Of a stretch of 64,000 nt of DNA, positions 37,327-45,158 are shown in pieces. Origin of the DNA: Xanthomonas translucens pv. cerealis (lineage in GTDB: Bacteria > Pseudomonadota > Gammaproteobacteria > Xanthomonadales > Xanthomonadaceae); contig NZ_CP038228.1 of assembly GCF_006838285.1 (NCBI RefSeq), positions 2,046,001 to 2,110,000 of the forward strand. The letters are read 5' to 3'. Position 1 is the stretch's first letter; every line of letters starts with the position of its first letter. Under the pieces are notes generated by a model. It was given only the letters and a program-made list of their open reading frames with translations, made no database searches and was not told where the DNA came from. The position numbers were made by a program, and so were the translations under genes.

Positions 37327-38418
37327 CTATTGAAGGGTATGCAGACCATAGGTGGTGTCGGCGCGCGGCTGGGTCTGCGGGCGCGAGCATAGGTAGCTGT
37401 CCCAGCCCAGGCGTACGCCCAGTGCTGCGCCGACGCCGGAGCCGCGTACGTCCTCGGCGCGCAGCACCAGCTTGACCTCGTATTCCAGCCCGCCGCCGGT
37501 GAGCAGCGTCAGCCATTTCGACAAGGCCTTCGCGGCGCTGCCTCCGGGCAGGAACTGGTCGAAAGCCTCACGCTGCAGCGGACCGAAGCGCAGGCGCATG
37601 CGCAGGTCGCGCTGCCACACCCGCTCGCCAGCCAGCGCACTGGACCCGAGTGTGGCATTGGCCTGGCCCAGCCGCGTGGCCTGCTGCGCCGGCACCTTGT
37701 ACCAGGCGCCGACGAACTGCTCCAGCTCCACCGGCACCTTGAAGTAGTCGGCCAGCACGCGCTGCAGCAGCTTGGCCGAGATCGGCCGCTGGCGGATGGC
37801 GCCGGCGTAGTACGCCACCGCCTGGTCGAAGACGTCGCCGCCGCCATCGACCATGCGATCGCGCAATCCCGACATGCCCATGCCCAGCAGCGACAGCACC
37901 AGCGGCAGGAAGCGTTCGCGCCGGTCCAGCTCATACTGCAGCGCCAACCGGTGCTTCTTCCACGCGGCGTAGTGCAGCGCCACCGCGCGGTTGGAGAACA
38001 TGTCCAGGAACGCGCGTGGGGTACGGTCGCGCTGGTACAGCTCGCGTTCGTGCAGGGTCTCGGTGTAGTGCAGCGGCAATGCGCCGGAGGTGCCCAGCAA
38101 CCCCATGAAGTTCGGGGTCAGATGCACTTCGCCCAGGCTCTCGGTCTCGATCGCGAACGCCAGCGCCGCATCGCTTTCCAGGCGCTCGCCGTCCTGCGAA
38201 TAGGCTTGGCCGACGGGGTCCAGCTCGGTCGCCGGAAACGCCAACGACAGCGAGTTGTGGAAACGCACGCGCGTGGGCAGGGCCTGACCGGCCTTGACCC
38301 CCTGGCGCTGGAACACCCGCTCCAGAATCCGCATCGCCTGGAAGAACTGGAAGCGATGCGGCTCGGCCAGCAATTGCAGCGCTACGCCAGGATCGATTCG
38401 CCGCTTCGCGGTAAGCAT
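37327..38418 (-). CDS. tssG: TssG, T6SS baseplate subunit
   Basis: About 363 aa from the ATG at 38418 with GGAGG ten bases upstream; it overlaps the end of tssF by 37 bases. The family start (LLAEPHRFQFFQAMRILERVF) and LSLAFPATELDP are clear, followed by NFMGLLGTSGALPLHYTE, a strong TssG (ImpH/VasB) signature, and FLDMFSNRAVALHYAAWKKHR. TssG forms the baseplate wedge with TssE, TssF and TssK. A longer open frame upstream in the same phase runs inside tssF and is not part of the gene. Length is normal for the family. Confidence 0.95.
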   Translation of the reverse strand: MLTAKRRIDPGVALQLLAEPHRFQFFQAMRILERVFQRQGVKAGQALPTRVRFHNSLSLAFPATELDPVGQAYSQDGERLESDAALAFAIETESLGEVHLTPNFMGLLGTSGALPLHYTETLHERELYQRDRTPRAFLDMFSNRAVALHYAAWKKHRLALQYELDRRERFLPLVLSLLGMGMSGLRDRMVDGGGDVFDQAVAYYAGAIRQRPISAKLLQRVLADYFKVPVELEQFVGAWYKVPAQQATRLGQANATLGSSALAGERVWQRDLRMRLRFGPLQREAFDQFLPGGSAAKALSKWLTLLTGGGLEYEVKLVLRAEDVRGSGVGAALGVRLGWDSYLCSRPQTQPRADTTYGLHTLQ

Positions 38419-40217
38419 CGGACGAGTTCCTCCCCTGTGTCGCTGGAAATGAGCACCAGCCGGGTAAAGCTGTTGGCGTGGACGTAGAGGCCGAAGAAGT
38501 GGTCGAGCACATGCGCGAACGCGGCCACGCCGGTCCCGACGAAATGGTTTTCGCTGATGGTCAAACGCACTTCCAGGCCGCGCACCACCGATGCGAAATG
38601 CTTGCCGGACAGCCAGGTGGTGACCGGATACTGCTCGATGCCGACGATGCCGTCGATCTGCCGCGACGACACGCTGCTGCCGGAGATGTCGTACAGCCGC
38701 AGCATCTCCTTCAACGCCGGCAAGCCGCTGCCGGTCAGCGACAGCTGATTCAACGACAGGTGCGAGATCAGCCGCCATTGCGCGCCGCGCCCGTGGCGGA
38801 ACCGCAGTGGCCGGCTCGGCTTGCGCAACAAGCTGATCGCGCGCGCCGGCGTTCCGCCCTCGATCGACAAGTCGCCGCCGGCGATGCCGTAGGCGAGCTG
38901 GCTGGGCAAATCGCGATTGCTGCAGGTGAGTTCGACGCTGACCACATCGGTCTGCGGCAGGGTCGGATTGAATTCCAGGTCCACGAAGCTCAATTCGGTT
39001 TCGTAACCGGGACTCTGCCGCGCCACATCCTCGTCGCGCCGCGCCACCCAATACTGGCCGGCGCGCTCGGGGTCTTCGCCATGATGCAGCGAATAGAACG
39101 GGCGGAACTCCTGGATCAGCTCGCCCTGCGGAGTCTGCCGGATACGGTGCACCGAATCGATCGAATGCACTTCGTAGGCAAAGGCGCGGCGCCCGTCGGC
39201 GATCACCGGATAGGTGACGCTGCGATGGGTGACGCGGATCGGCTCGCCGTGCTGCGCGAACAGGTTCACCACCGGGGTGCAGCCCAGGCGGATGTTCTTG
39301 GAATCCAACTCCTCGAGCACTTGGTTGGCGGCGCGATCGGGCGGCGTCGCTTGTAGGACCAGGTGCAACGTGAACCAGCGGCTGGCGCCAGCGGTCACCG
39401 GCTTGAGCTGAAGATCGAAGAAGCCGAACTTGTCCGGGTAGCCGAACAGCTCGGTCAGCAGGCGGTAGGCCGGGTGCGAACGCGCCGGGAAATCGATCAG
39501 CGATTCGTCGTCGGCGAATCCCACTGGCGCCAGCGGGGTTTCCGCCAGCCGGCGCCAGCGTCCGCTGCCGTCGGACTCGACATAGGAGGCCTTGACCCCG
39601 AGCGCCAGCGCATCGCGCATCGCCGAGCAGAACGAGGGCTCGCCGTCGACGAAGAAACGCAGCGCGTCGGTGCCCAGACCAGCGAACGAGGCCTGGTCGG
39701 ACAACAGCTCGAAGCTGATCGAGATCTGTGCGCCGGTGCCCGGCGGCAGGCTGACCGCCATCGGCGCTTCGGCCACGCCGCGGTAGCTGGCGGCCTTCAC
39801 CGCCACCGGCGCCAGTACCACGTCGTAGGCGGTGCGGAACCGGCAGTTGATCCCGCGCACCGGGCGCGACTGCAGGTAGCTGCCGCGCGGCACGCGGATC
39901 GGCGCGCTGAGCTTGGCAGCCACGCCTTCCATGTCGAAATAGGCGATGGAGCAGGACGGAAACGGCCGCAGATAGTGCGGATACAGCACTTCCAGCAGCG
40001 CGTCGGTGAACTCGGGGTAGTCGTCCTCGATGCGCTTGGAGATGCGCGCGCCCATCAGCGCGAACGCCTCGATCAGGCGCTCGACATGCGGATCCTGGCT
40101 GCCGTCGGCCGACAGCTGCAGGCGCCCGGCAATCTTGGGATAGCGCTCGGCGAACTCGCGCCCATAGCGACGCAGATAGCCCAGTTCGCGTTCGTAATAG
40201 GGAAGCAGGTCTTGCAT
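38382..40217 (-). CDS. tssF: TssF, T6SS baseplate subunit
   Basis: 611 aa from an ATG at 40217, 2 bases after the tssE stop. It begins LLPYYERELGYLRRYGREFAERYPKIAGRL, the typical TssF (ImpG/VasA) start, and contains VERLIEAFALMGARISKRIEDDYPEFTDALL and LYPHYLRPFPSCSIAYF. The C-terminal part has VFAHVLDHFFGLYVHANSF-like features (FAHVLDHFFGLYVHANSFT). TssF dimerises and joins TssG in each wedge of the baseplate around VgrG. Length and neighbours are as expected. Confidence 0.96.
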   Translation of the reverse strand: MQDLLPYYERELGYLRRYGREFAERYPKIAGRLQLSADGSQDPHVERLIEAFALMGARISKRIEDDYPEFTDALLEVLYPHYLRPFPSCSIAYFDMEGVAAKLSAPIRVPRGSYLQSRPVRGINCRFRTAYDVVLAPVAVKAASYRGVAEAPMAVSLPPGTGAQISISFELLSDQASFAGLGTDALRFFVDGEPSFCSAMRDALALGVKASYVESDGSGRWRRLAETPLAPVGFADDESLIDFPARSHPAYRLLTELFGYPDKFGFFDLQLKPVTAGASRWFTLHLVLQATPPDRAANQVLEELDSKNIRLGCTPVVNLFAQHGEPIRVTHRSVTYPVIADGRRAFAYEVHSIDSVHRIRQTPQGELIQEFRPFYSLHHGEDPERAGQYWVARRDEDVARQSPGYETELSFVDLEFNPTLPQTDVVSVELTCSNRDLPSQLAYGIAGGDLSIEGGTPARAISLLRKPSRPLRFRHGRGAQWRLISHLSLNQLSLTGSGLPALKEMLRLYDISGSSVSSRQIDGIVGIEQYPVTTWLSGKHFASVVRGLEVRLTISENHFVGTGVAAFAHVLDHFFGLYVHANSFTRLVLISSDTGEELVRCLPRSGESILA

Positions 40218-40219
40218 GG

Positions 40220-40708
40220 TCAGGGCGCCGCCTGGCGCCGCAGGCGGCTGACCGAGTACTGCAGCGTGGACGGTTGCAGCATGGCGTCGAAGCTCACCGG
40301 CTCGCGCGCCGGCTCCATGTCCAGCAACGCATGGATGGTGAAGTGCAGGCCGCCGCCGAACTGGCCGGCGGTTTCCAGCTTCACGTGCACGTTGCGCAGG
40401 CGCCGCTCATGGCGCGCGATCGCCTGCTCCAGAGAGCGGCAGATCATCGTGCGGTCGTAGCCATTGGCCAGGCTCATCGCGGAAAAATCGCCGAGGCCGT
40501 AGGTCAGCAACGACTGCTTGCAATTGGGAAATTCGGTGAGGCCTTCTTCGCTGAAGGCCGAACGGGTGTTCAATAGGCCTTCCAGGTCGCGAGCGACCGA
40601 TTCCTTGTACTGGTCGATGGAGATGGCCTTGAACACATGCGAGCCACCCGTGGACTTGGGCGTGTCGTCGAACAATTTTTCCAACAGACTGGGTTCGAGT
40701 CCCTTCAT
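40220..40708 (-). CDS. tssE: TssE, gp25-like T6SS baseplate protein
   Basis: 162 aa from an ATG at 40708. It contains ESVARDLEGLLNTR and YGLGDFSAMS, the gp25/TssE core pattern, then LEQAIARHERRLRNVHVKLE. TssE starts sheath polymerisation on the baseplate. tssF follows after 2 bases. A 147-base gap with a stable hairpin separates it from hcp upstream, so baseplate genes may be expressed at a lower level than hcp. Confidence 0.94.
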   Translation of the reverse strand: MKGLEPSLLEKLFDDTPKSTGGSHVFKAISIDQYKESVARDLEGLLNTRSAFSEEGLTEFPNCKQSLLTYGLGDFSAMSLANGYDRTMICRSLEQAIARHERRLRNVHVKLETAGQFGGGLHFTIHALLDMEPAREPVSFDAMLQPSTLQYSVSRLRRQAAP

Positions 40709-40817
40709 TGACCGCCCCTACGTGAAGTCGTCCTTGCGCTTTGCTGCCGACTGGGCGCGACCAGCGGATGGCGCGGCCCCGCTATGCGTCGGTCCTGTGT
40801 CTGCGCGCGGCGCGGAA

Positions 40818-40845
40818 ATGCGATGGCGCGCGAAGGCGCCATCGC
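40818..40845 (-). terminator. Perfect 11-bp hairpin downstream of hcp
   Basis: The inverted repeat TGCGATGGCGC / GCGCCATCGCA with a 6-base loop lies 10 bases after the hcp stop, inside the hcp-tssE gap. On the minus strand it is followed by ATTTCC, so the T-run is weak. It could be a partial terminator or an RNA-stabilising structure that lets hcp mRNA exceed that of the baseplate genes. Confidence 0.5.
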
Positions 40846-40855
40846 AAAACAAACA

Positions 40856-41353
40856 TCAAACGGTGTAGTTGGGAATGTTCTTGGTAGCACTCCACTGCGC
40901 AACCGCTTTGCCGCCGACTCCGCCTTCCGGCTTCTGCTGGTTGTAGGTCCACTTGATCGCGCCGAAGCTCAGCTGGACGACTTCCTGCGGCATGCCGTCC
41001 TCGTCCACCGTCGTGGTGACGCGGTGTACCAGCACGTTCATCAACTCAACCAGGTAGTAGTTGATGGCATTGCCGTCCTTGTCGGCGCGCATGAACTCGA
41101 TGCGGGCTTTGGGGAAGGTGGTGCCGTTGGCGCACGCCTGATTCAGCGCGGTGGTGGACAGATCGATCGACTTGACGATCTCGATCGGCGACAGGTTGAC
41201 ACGAGCGGCCGACTGACCGCCAGCGGTGGAGGCGGTGGCCGAGCGCGGCTGCAACAAGTCCTGGGAGAACGACTTGATCTCCACCCAGTCCGTGTGCTTG
41301 TCGTCGTGCGATTCACCCTTGATGGTGTCGATAGAAAGAAACGCGTGCTGCAT
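40856..41353 (-). CDS. hcp: Hcp (TssD), T6SS inner tube protein
   Basis: 165 aa from an ATG at 41353 with AGGAG seven bases upstream. The Hcp pattern is visible: IKGESHDDKHTDWVEIKSFS near the start, SPIEIVKSIDLSTTALNQACANG, ARIEFMRADKDGNAINYYLVEL and a C-terminal VQLSFGAIKWTYNQQ. Hexamers stack into the tube that is expelled. It lies between tssC and tssE with its own 141-base leader and a hairpin behind it, which fits separate, high expression. It has no C-terminal toxin extension. Confidence 0.96.
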   Translation of the reverse strand: MQHAFLSIDTIKGESHDDKHTDWVEIKSFSQDLLQPRSATASTAGGQSAARVNLSPIEIVKSIDLSTTALNQACANGTTFPKARIEFMRADKDGNAINYYLVELMNVLVHRVTTTVDEDGMPQEVVQLSFGAIKWTYNQQKPEGGVGGKAVAQWSATKNIPNYTV

Positions 41354-41393
41354 ATCTGGTCTCCTAAATTCCGGTCTTCCGTGAGATTGATTT

Positions 41394-41410
41394 GCCAGGC
41401 GGGGCCTGGC
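41394..41410 (-). promoter_or_regulatory. Small hairpin in the hcp leader
   Basis: The 141-base gap between tssC and hcp contains a 6-bp inverted repeat (gccagg, 5-base loop, cctggc), 41 bases before the hcp start on the minus strand. It might be an mRNA processing or stability element for hcp. I see no convincing promoter hexamers beside it. Confidence 0.25.
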
Positions 41411-41494
41411 GGTTATTTGCCTGTCCCGAAGGACATTGCGTCAGCTGCAAAACAGTGGGATCTCCGTCCCTCGACGCTACGACAACAAGAAACG

Positions 41495-42991
41495 CTACGC
41501 CTTCTTGGTACCAGCCGGCAGTTCGGCCACCAGACGCAACGAAACAGACAGCTCATCGAGCTGGAAATGCGGCCTGATGAAGGCCACCGCGCGGTAGACA
41601 CCGGGTTTCCCCGGCACTTCCGAAACTTGTACGGACGCTTCCCGCAAGGGGTATTGCGCCTTTGCTTCCTGACCGGCGTTGTCGTCCAACAATACGTACT
41701 GGGAGATCCAACGGTTCAGGAAATCCTCGACATTACGCGCCGAGGCGAAACTGCCGATCTTCTCGCGCATCATCGCCTTGAGGTAATGGGCGATACGCGA
41801 CACGGCGAACATGTACTGCAGCTGCGCCGACAGGATCGCGTTGGCATTGGCCGAATCGGTGTTGTACTTCTTCGGCTTCTGCGCCGACTGCGCACCGAAG
41901 AACGCCGCGTAATCGGTATTCTTGCAATGCACCAGCGGAATGAAGCCCAGGTCGCTGAGTTCCTTCTCGCGGCGGTCGGTGATCGCGATCTCGGTCGGGC
42001 ACTTCAGCGCCACTTCGCCGTCGTCGGTGCGGAAGGTGTGGGTCGGCAGGTCTTCGACCAGGCCACCGCCTTCCACACCGCGGATCGCCGCGCACCAACC
42101 GTAGTCCTCGAACGCCTTGGTCAGGCGCGTGGCCATCGCATAAGCGGTGTTGCACCACAGATACTTGCTATGGTCGGCGGCGTCGACGTCTTCGACGAAG
42201 TTGAAGCCTTCCACCGTAGTGCCGTCCTTCGGGTTGTACGGCAGCCGCCCGAGAAAACGCGGCATGGTCAGGCCGACGTAGCGGCTATCCTCCGACTCAC
42301 GGAACGACTTCCACTTGGCGTATTCGACAGTGTCGAACACCTTGGCCAGATCGCGCGGTTTGCCCAGGTCGGTGAAGGTTTCCAGACCGAACATCGATTC
42401 AGACGCGGCAGAGATGAAGGGCGCGTGCGCCGCGGCGGCCACATGTGACATCTGCTCGACGAAGTACATGTCCTCCGGCTGGCGGCCGATATAGTAGTCG
42501 CCGACCAATGCGCCGAATGGCGCACCGCCGAAGGTGCCGAACTCTTCCTCGTAGACCTTCTTGAACAGCGCGCTTTGATCGAAGTCGATCGCCGACTTGA
42601 AGTCGCGCACCAGATCCCGCTGGGGCGAGTTGAAGACCTTGATCTTCATCGTCACGCCGGTGGACGTCTGTTCGCACATGTAGTGCAGGCCGCGCCAGCT
42701 GCTCTCCAGCTTCTGGAACTCCGGCGCATGCATCACCGCGCTCAGCTGCTCGGAGATGATCCGGTCGATCTCGGCAATGCGCGCGTCCAGCGTCAGATTG
42801 AGGTTGTCCGACACCACGACGGTACCTTCCAGCACCTCCTTGGCCAACTCGGAGATGATGTCCTTCGCACGCTGGTGCTCGGTCTCCGATTTGGCGACCT
42901 TGCTCTGCTCGACGATCTGGTCGAGCAAGCCTGTTTCTGCCAGCGTGGCGGGCGCCGAATTGTGGGTGGCACTCGAAACCTCTGCGGCCAT
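41495..42991 (-). CDS. tssC: TssC (VipB), large T6SS sheath subunit
   Basis: 498 aa from an ATG at 42991, 3 bases after tssB. Clear family features: IDRIISEQLSAVMHAPEFQKLESSWRGL (split here by rule; key words DRIISEQ, APEFQKLE, SWRGL), FGALVGDYYIG, PFISAASESMFGLE, RVEGFNFVED-like EGFNFVEDVD and WCNTAYAMA. The C-terminal PLREASVQVSEVPGKPGVYRA region and HFQLDELSVSLRLVAELP complete it. With TssB it forms the contractile sheath, which is removed by ClpV. Length is normal. Confidence 0.96.
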   Translation of the reverse strand: MAAEVSSATHNSAPATLAETGLLDQIVEQSKVAKSETEHQRAKDIISELAKEVLEGTVVVSDNLNLTLDARIAEIDRIISEQLSAVMHAPEFQKLESSWRGLHYMCEQTSTGVTMKIKVFNSPQRDLVRDFKSAIDFDQSALFKKVYEEEFGTFGGAPFGALVGDYYIGRQPEDMYFVEQMSHVAAAAHAPFISAASESMFGLETFTDLGKPRDLAKVFDTVEYAKWKSFRESEDSRYVGLTMPRFLGRLPYNPKDGTTVEGFNFVEDVDAADHSKYLWCNTAYAMATRLTKAFEDYGWCAAIRGVEGGGLVEDLPTHTFRTDDGEVALKCPTEIAITDRREKELSDLGFIPLVHCKNTDYAAFFGAQSAQKPKKYNTDSANANAILSAQLQYMFAVSRIAHYLKAMMREKIGSFASARNVEDFLNRWISQYVLLDDNAGQEAKAQYPLREASVQVSEVPGKPGVYRAVAFIRPHFQLDELSVSLRLVAELPAGTKKA

Positions 42992-42994
42992 GGC

Positions 42995-43495
42995 TTACTT
43001 CTCCTTTTCCCGACCCAGCTTCTTCAGCTGTTCGGTGTTGTTCAACACGTCCGTTAGCAGGTCTTCGAGCTTCTCGTTGCCGGCCAGCTTGTTGCGCAGG
43101 TCTGCCAGCTTGGTGCGCGATTCGAGCAGCTTGCGCAGCGGTTCGACCTGATCGACCACAGCCTCGGGACGGAAGTCGTCGATCGACTTGAACTTGAGTT
43201 CGACGCCGAACTCGCCGCCGGCATCGCTGATCTTGTTCGGCACGCGGTAAACCGCGCGCGGCGCCATTCCCTCCATCACCTCGTCGAAGTTGTCGAGGTC
43301 GACGTTGACGAATTTGCGGTCCTTGACCTTGGCCAGGGGCTGTTCGGGATTGCCGCTGAAATCCCCAAGCACGCCTACCACGAACGGCAGCTCCTTCTGT
43401 TCGATCGCGTCACCCTTTTCCACGTCGTAGGTCAGCTGCACGCGCGGCGGCCGAATCTTCTGCAGACGTTTCTGGATGCTTTCCTTCTTAGCCAT
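42995..43495 (-). CDS. tssB: TssB (VipA), small T6SS sheath subunit
   Basis: 166 aa from an ATG at 43495. It begins ESIQKRLQKIRPPRVQLTYD and has KELPFVVGVLGDFSG and RKFVNVDLDNFDEVM, all standard for TssB. It ends in a charged helix (LKKLGREKEK). It pairs with TssC in the sheath. It lies 45 bases after the TPR lipoprotein gene and 3 bases before tssC, so the three are probably one transcript from the promoter at 44265-44293. Confidence 0.96.
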   Translation of the reverse strand: MAKKESIQKRLQKIRPPRVQLTYDVEKGDAIEQKELPFVVGVLGDFSGNPEQPLAKVKDRKFVNVDLDNFDEVMEGMAPRAVYRVPNKISDAGGEFGVELKFKSIDDFRPEAVVDQVEPLRKLLESRTKLADLRNKLAGNEKLEDLLTDVLNNTEQLKKLGREKEK

Positions 43496-43540
43496 GGGTG
43501 TCTCCTGACGTTAAGGCTTTAGGGGAGTCCGGATGACCGG

Positions 43541-44155
43541 TCAGTTGCCGCCCAGGTTCTGGAACGGATCGGCCGACGCATTGGGCGTTTCCTTGGGCGG
43601 CGCGGCGTCTTTCGCAGCCGGCGGCGCGGCGCGGCGGGTGTTGCGTACGGGCTTGCGCTTCTTCGGCTCGTCGGGCTGCAGGATCTCGTCGCCCATGGTC
43701 GCGCGCAGCGTGCTGGCCAGCGTCTCGGCCTCCTTGCGAGCTGTGCCCGAAGCCAGCGCACCGCGGCCCTGCAGGCGCTGCAGCGACTGATTGGCGATAC
43801 GGAAGCCGGCGACGGTCAACACGCCGTCAGCGACCAGGTCGTTGGGATCGCGCTGCAGCACTTCCTGCGCAGCGACGATGGCGCGCGCGTAATTGGCGCG
43901 GTCGAACTGCAATTGCGCGATGCGCACCCACGGCTCCTTACGGGTGGGGTCAGCGCGACCGGCGTCTTCGAAGGTTTTCAGAGCCTGCTCGGGGCCGCCG
44001 CTGGTGACTTCGGCTTCGGCGCGCGACATCGTGGCGTCGAACGACGACGGGGGCGGAGCCTTCTTCGGCGCGGAAGCGCAACCGACGAGAGCGGAGAGTA
44101 GAACGAGTGCGAACATCGGCCGGAATGTGACCAGCCCCTTGACTACCGTCATCAT
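43541..44155 (-). CDS. TPR-type lipoprotein at the head of the tssBC operon
   Basis: 204 aa from an ATG at 44155. The signal peptide ends in lipobox LVGC (Cys about residue 26), so it is an envelope lipoprotein. The middle has repeat-like helices (ALKTFEDAGRADPTRKEPWVRIAQLQFDRANYARA; key words GGPEQALKTFEDAG and ANYARAIVAAQEVLQRDP), which are TPR-like. The C-terminal part is Pro/Ala/Lys-rich and likely disordered. It is the first gene after the divergent promoter region. A scaffold or wall-anchoring role for the T6SS is plausible but not shown by sequence. Confidence 0.8.
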   Translation of the reverse strand: MMTVVKGLVTFRPMFALVLLSALVGCASAPKKAPPPSSFDATMSRAEAEVTSGGPEQALKTFEDAGRADPTRKEPWVRIAQLQFDRANYARAIVAAQEVLQRDPNDLVADGVLTVAGFRIANQSLQRLQGRGALASGTARKEAETLASTLRATMGDEILQPDEPKKRKPVRNTRRAAPPAAKDAAPPKETPNASADPFQNLGGN

Positions 44156-44242
44156 GACTTCCTCTGAAAACCAATCCTGAAATTAACCTGGCGACCCCGA
44201 TGTGAAGGCGGAGTGAACCAAGCCTGTGCGTTGTTCGGCAAG

Positions 44243-44272
44243 TGTACAGCCGCGGATAGGACCGGGTATAGT
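44243..44272 (+). promoter_or_regulatory. Sigma70-like promoter candidate for tssJKL
   Basis: TGTACA (44243-44248), an 18-base spacer and TATAGT (44267-44272) lie about 140 bases before tssJ. The -10 is good and the -35 weak. It overlaps the minus-strand promoter, so polymerase binding in one direction could hinder the other. Confidence 0.4.
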
Positions 44273-44293
44273 GGTGTCCCACAATCGCGTCAA
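44265..44293 (-). promoter_or_regulatory. Sigma70-like promoter for the TPR lipoprotein-tssB-tssC operon
   Basis: On the minus strand TTGACG (44293-44288) and TATACC (44270-44265) are separated by exactly 17 bases, about 110 bases before the first start codon. The -35 matches 5 of 6 consensus bases and the -10 matches 4 of 6. Its -10 region overlaps the plus-strand promoter candidate for tssJKL. Confidence 0.5.
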
Positions 44294-44413
44294 GCCGGCC
44301 AGAGTCTGCCCCATTCTGCGTCTGTGCACGGGCGATCGGGCGCGCCGCACGGGGGCGAAGGCTCCTGAATCGCTGGATGCGGATCGCCCTCCGTCCGCAA
44401 CGTCAGAGCAAGC

Positions 44414-45025
44414 ATGAATATATCCGCCCGTCGTCTCGATTTTTTTCTATTGGCCCTCGTTGCGACCACGCTGGCCCTGTCCGGCTGCGCCAGCGGCGGC
44501 ATCGGCAAGGCGATGGACAAGACCCTGCAGGCAGTGGGCATCAAGGAAGCCAAGCCCGAGGCGCCTCCGATGATTCCGCTGCGGCTATTCGCAGGCAGCA
44601 ACTTGAATGCGGGCACCGACACGCACGCCACCGCCGCGGTGGTCAAGATCTATCACCTGCGCAGCGCGCAACGCTTCGAGCAGGCTGCGTTCAACGCATT
44701 CCTCGATCAGGCCGGAGAGCAGGCGGCGCTGGGCGCGGACCTGCTGTCGGTCAACGAGATCGTGCTGACGCCAAGCGCCCGCAATGAACTGAACGAGCAG
44801 ATGTCCGAAGGCACCACCACGCTGGGCGTGGTGGCCTTGTTCCGCGCGCCTGCCGAGGGCCGCTGGCGCATGGCCTTCGATACGCGGCGCAAGGAATTGC
44901 CCACCCAGGGCATCACCATCGGCATTCACGCCTGCGCGCTGACCACCGACAGCCCGGCGCTGGTCACCCGCCTGGCGGGCGATCCCAGCAGCCTGGCCTC
45001 CGTGCGTTGCGCCGCCGCGCGCTAG
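44414..45025 (+). CDS. tssJ: TssJ, outer-membrane lipoprotein of the T6SS membrane complex
   Basis: 203 aa from an ATG at 44414. The signal peptide ends in lipobox LSGC (Cys about residue 25). After a linker the TssJ (VasD/SciN) core follows: IPLRLFAGSNLNAGTDTHATA, VVKIYHLRSAQRFEQAAFNAF and EIVLTPSARNELN. It is longer than many TssJ proteins because of the linker before the beta-sandwich. It contacts TssM in the periplasm; tssM itself is not in the window. tssK follows. Confidence 0.94.
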   Translation: MNISARRLDFFLLALVATTLALSGCASGGIGKAMDKTLQAVGIKEAKPEAPPMIPLRLFAGSNLNAGTDTHATAAVVKIYHLRSAQRFEQAAFNAFLDQAGEQAALGADLLSVNEIVLTPSARNELNEQMSEGTTTLGVVALFRAPAEGRWRMAFDTRRKELPTQGITIGIHACALTTDSPALVTRLAGDPSSLASVRCAAAR

Positions 45026-45158
45026 CGCCCGCCTGCGGACGGTGCTGTTGTAGTATCCCGTCCGTCTGCAAGGAATCTGCGGTATGGACGCGAGGCCACG
45101 CTTGTCGCGGCCGGCCGTCTCGGTGCGGACCGACCTCTTCAAATCCAAGGATAGACCC

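Noticed and set aside
44156..44413. Sigma54 promoter for the T6SS operons
   Set aside because: I found no GG-N10-GC pattern with flanking consensus in the divergent gap; the sigma70-like pairs fit better.
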